Assembly: GCA_902594915.1 (NCBI GenBank)
Contig: CACJOA010000001.1
Location: forward strand, 62,001 to 126,000
Source of the DNA: an uncultured Pelagibacteraceae bacterium
GTDB taxonomy: Bacteria > Pseudomonadota > Alphaproteobacteria > Pelagibacterales > Pelagibacteraceae
Direction: 5' to 3'
DNA length: 64,000 bases
Shown: positions 61,651 through 64,000 of the stretch, piece after piece
Layout: each line of letters opens with the position of its first letter
How positions within the stretch are numbered: the stretch's first letter is position 1
Notes under the pieces: generated by a model
What the model saw: the letters and a program-made list of their open reading frames with translations, nothing else
What the model was told of the DNA's origin: nothing
The model's database searches: none
Made by a program: the position numbers and the translations under genes

Positions 61651-64000
61651 TTAATTTTTATTTTTTTTTAATTCTGCTTGAGCTGCGGCTAATCTAGCAA
61701 TTGGAACTCGGTAAGGTGAACACGAAACATAGTTTAAACCAGCTTTTGAGCAAAAAAGTATGCTTTTAGGATCACCGCCATGTTCTCCACAAATTCCAAG
61801 TTTAATATTTCTGTTTTGTTTTTTTCCACTTTTAACAGCTATTTTAACTAGATCTTTAACTCCATCATCTATAGACACAAATGGATCAATAGTAAAAATT
61901 TTATTATCTATATAATCGTTAAGAAATTTACCACTATCATCTCTGCTAATACCAAAAGTAGTCTGGGTCAAATCATTTGTACCGAAACTAAAAAACTCCG
62001 CATGTTTTGCGATATCTCTTGCTTTTATAGCGGCTCGAGGAAGTTCAATCATTGTCCCAACTAAAAATTCTATTTTAATATTATTTTCATTCTGTACTTT
62101 TTTTGCAGTATTTATCACTAAATTTTTCATAATTCTTATTTCTGCTTCAGTTGAAATTAGTGGTATCATAATTTCAGGGAAAGCTGACCTTTGTTTTTTT
62201 TTTTTGATATCAGCTAAAGCCTCAAAAATAGCCCTACACTGCATTTCATAAATTTCTGGAAAAGAAATACCTAATCTACATCCACGATGTCCTAACATTG
62301 GATTTTGTTCATGTAATTCATCAATTCTTGACTTTACCTCCTTTGAGTCCACTCCAACAATATTGGCAACCTCTAAAATCTCTTTTTCTGATTTAGGCAA
62401 AAATTCGTGAAGAGGTGGATCAAGCAATCTTACAGTAACTGGAAGACCATGCATAATTTTAAATATTTCTATAAAATCTTTTTTTTGATGAGGTAAAAGT
62501 TTTTCTAATGCTTTTGCTCTATCCTCTTGAGTCTTAGACAAAATCATTTGCCTCACAGATAAAATTCTTTCCTCATCAAAAAACATGTGCTCTGTTCTAC
62601 ATAACCCAATCCCTTCAGCACCAAAATCTCTAGCTGCTTTTGTATCTATTATAGTTTCTGAGTTAGTTCTTATTTTAAGTTTTCTTATTTTGTCAGCCCA
62701 TTTCATTAATTTCGAAAAATCTCCTGAAATTTCAGGTTTTACAGTTGGTACATTTCCTAGAATAATTCTACCTGAAGACCCGTCAATTGTAATTATGTCT
62801 CCTTCATTAACTTGACATAAATGGGTTTTAAAAAATTTTTTTTCATAATTTATATCAATCTCACTTGAACCAGACACACAAGGTCTGCCCATTCCTCTAG
62901 CTACAACTGCAGCATGACTAGTCATTCCCCCCCTAGCTGTTAAAATGCCTTTTGCAGCATTCATGCCTTGAATATCCTCAGGTGATGTCTCAATTCTAAC
63001 TAAAATAGTATCTTGCATCATATCATTTAATCTTTGAGCTTCTTCAGAAGAAAAGACTACTTTTCCACTTGCTGCTCCAGGAGAAGCTGGTAAACCGTTT
63101 GCTATAACTTCAATTGAGCTATTCTCATCTAAAGTAGGATGTAACAAAGTGTCCAAGGAATTTGGGTCGATTCTTAATATGGCCTCTTTTTTTGAAATTA
63201 ATTTTTCCTTTACCATATCAACCGCAATTTTTACTGCAGATCTAGAGGTTCTTTTGCCTGAGCGTGTCTGAAGTATCCAAAGTTTTTTATTCTCGACTGT
63301 AAATTCTACATCTTGCATATCTTTATAATGCTTTTCCAATTTAATTAAAATTTTTTTTAGCTCTAAATATATTTTGGGCATCGACTCTTGCATTGACAGT
63401 GCTTTTACATTTGCATTTATTCTAGCTTGTTTAGTTATATATTGTGGAGTTCTTGTACCAGCAACTACGTCTTCACCTTGAGCATTAATTAAATATTCCC
63501 CATAAATATGATTAGATCCATCAGATGGGTTTCGTGTAAATACTACTCCAGTTGCGCAATCGCTTCCCATATTTCCAAAAACCATTGACTGAACATTAAC
63601 TGCTGTTCCCCATTCAGATGGAATTTGATTTAATTTTCTGTAGATCTTTGCTCTAGAACTTTCCCAAGATAAAAAAACTGCACTTATGGCCCCAAATAGT
63701 TGTTTAAAAACATCTTGTGGAAAATCTTGTTTAGTTTTCTCTTTTACTGTCATCTTAAAATCTTTTATTAAACCATCCCAATCTTCCTCGTCTAGCTCTG
63801 TATCAAGCAAAACCCCCTTGGTTAATTTATAATTTTCAATTAATTCCTCAAAATGGTAATTCTCAACGCCCATAACAACATTTCCGTACATTTGAATAAA
63901 CCTTCTGTAGCTATCTTTTGCGAATCTTCCATTTGCTGTTATTTTTGATAATGCAATAACCGTTTGATCATTTAAACCTAAATTCAAAATAGTATCCATC
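61651..64000 (-). CDS. ppdK: Pyruvate phosphate dikinase, N-terminus cut by window edge
   Basis: Interconverts pyruvate, ATP and phosphate with PEP, AMP and pyrophosphate. About 783 codons are inside; the family is near 880-900 residues, so about 100 N-terminal residues, with part of the nucleotide-binding domain, lie beyond the right edge. Visible: VVFTRNPSDGSNHIYGEYLINAQGEDVVAG, DVEFTVENKKLWILQTRSGKRT, the phospho-His loop GGMTSHAAVVARGMGRPCVSG, the PEP-binding part LCRTEHMF, MLGHRGCRLGI, MIELPRAA, FFSFGTNDLTQTTFG and active-site Cys in LGICGEHGGDP. Together with PEP carboxylase it controls the PEP pool. Confidence 0.95.
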   Translation of the reverse strand, partial: MDTILNLGLNDQTVIALSKITANGRFAKDSYRRFIQMYGNVVMGVENYHFEELIENYKLTKGVLLDTELDEEDWDGLIKDFKMTVKEKTKQDFPQDVFKQLFGAISAVFLSWESSRAKIYRKLNQIPSEWGTAVNVQSMVFGNMGSDCATGVVFTRNPSDGSNHIYGEYLINAQGEDVVAGTRTPQYITKQARINANVKALSMQESMPKIYLELKKILIKLEKHYKDMQDVEFTVENKKLWILQTRSGKRTSRSAVKIAVDMVKEKLISKKEAILRIDPNSLDTLLHPTLDENSSIEVIANGLPASPGAASGKVVFSSEEAQRLNDMMQDTILVRIETSPEDIQGMNAAKGILTARGGMTSHAAVVARGMGRPCVSGSSEIDINYEKKFFKTHLCQVNEGDIITIDGSSGRIILGNVPTVKPEISGDFSKLMKWADKIRKLKIRTNSETIIDTKAARDFGAEGIGLCRTEHMFFDEERILSVRQMILSKTQEDRAKALEKLLPHQKKDFIEIFKIMHGLPVTVRLLDPPLHEFLPKSEKEILEVANIVGVDSKEVKSRIDELHEQNPMLGHRGCRLGISFPEIYEMQCRAIFEALADIKKKKQRSAFPEIMIPLISTEAEIRIMKNLVINTAKKVQNENNIKIEFLVGTMIELPRAAIKARDIAKHAEFFSFGTNDLTQTTFGISRDDSGKFLNDYIDNKIFTIDPFVSIDDGVKDLVKIAVKSGKKQNRNIKLGICGEHGGDPKSILFCSKAGLNYVSCSPYRVPIARLAAAQAELKKNKN

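Noticed and set aside
1-64000. CRISPR arrays, insertion sequences, prophage or large repeats
   Set aside because: No regularly spaced repeats, transposase-like ORFs or terminal inverted repeats were seen; short direct repeats are explained by AT-rich composition.

Overview
The window reads as a piece of a streamlined, very AT-rich alphaproteobacterial genome, almost certainly SAR11 (Pelagibacterales). The clues are a blue-tuned proteorhodopsin, a gcvT-H-P operon behind a tandem glycine riboswitch, TRAP transport, NAD-dependent formate dehydrogenase, glycine amidinotransferase, short spacers, and many genes overlapping by 1 to 9 bases. No insertion sequence, prophage, CRISPR array or rRNA gene was seen. 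The genus-level call rests on gene content and order, not on a database search.

Layout. 1-4.8 kb: the 3' part of gshB, an EamA permease, an MFS permease, a cytidylate-kinase-like gene, a Lys/Glu-rich coiled-coil protein and a probable pseudogene. 4.8-6.8 kb: glycine amidinotransferase plus an EamA permease. 7.1-11.4 kb: a NifU/SufU-like protein, an HPP membrane protein, formate dehydrogenase, MsrA and SelO. 11.4-17.5 kb: a DAO-type oxidoreductase, TspO, an SDR and a lipid-modification group (DUF3833 lipoprotein, CFA-synthase-like methyltransferase, DUF1365, flavin amine oxidase) that runs directly on from gcvP. 17.5-22 kb: gcvP, gcvH and gcvT with promoter and riboswitch. 22-25.8 kb: EamA permease, 5-oxoprolinase pxpC/pxpB, divergent pxpA and a TPR protein. 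25.8-28.6 kb: a TRAP transporter. 28.7-36.2 kb: TerC, then a tightly packed minus-strand run panB-guaA-TPR-guaB-rlmE-glycosyltransferase-pssA-psd. 36.3-44.7 kb: icd, alaS, recA, TolC, a glycerate-kinase-like gene, GFA and SOUL proteins. 44.8-46.5 kb: umuDC behind an exact alphaproteobacterial SOS box. 46.5-52.2 kb: ppc, two glycosyltransferases, dksA and two tiny membrane ORFs. 52.2-55 kb: GST, ferredoxin reductase, ferredoxin and proteorhodopsin. 55.2-64 kb: propionyl-CoA synthetase, SMR pump, dihydroorotase, YgfZ, tRNA-Leu(GAG), nadA, nadC and the C-terminal part of pyruvate phosphate dikinase.

How the genes fit together. Glycine and one-carbon metabolism is a recurring theme: the riboswitch-controlled glycine cleavage system, amidinotransferase (uses glycine), formate dehydrogenase and a SAM-dependent lipid methyltransferase. 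A second theme is redox and light stress: proteorhodopsin, ferredoxin and its reductase, MsrA, SelO, glutathione enzymes and UmuDC. PEP carboxylase and PPDK bracket the PEP node.

The most interesting structures are (i) a perfect 12-base complementarity between the linker before glycine aptamer 2 and the gcvT ribosome-binding site plus start codon, with a promoter whose -35 box overlaps the upstream gene's stop codon; (ii) an SOS box abutting the umuD start codon on an apparently almost leaderless transcript, with three helically spaced GANTC sites upstream; (iii) an IMP dehydrogenase lacking the Bateman (CBS) domain; (iv) two stacked small membrane ORFs after dksA; and (v) convergent gene pairs that place both stop codons in one palindromic tetranucleotide.
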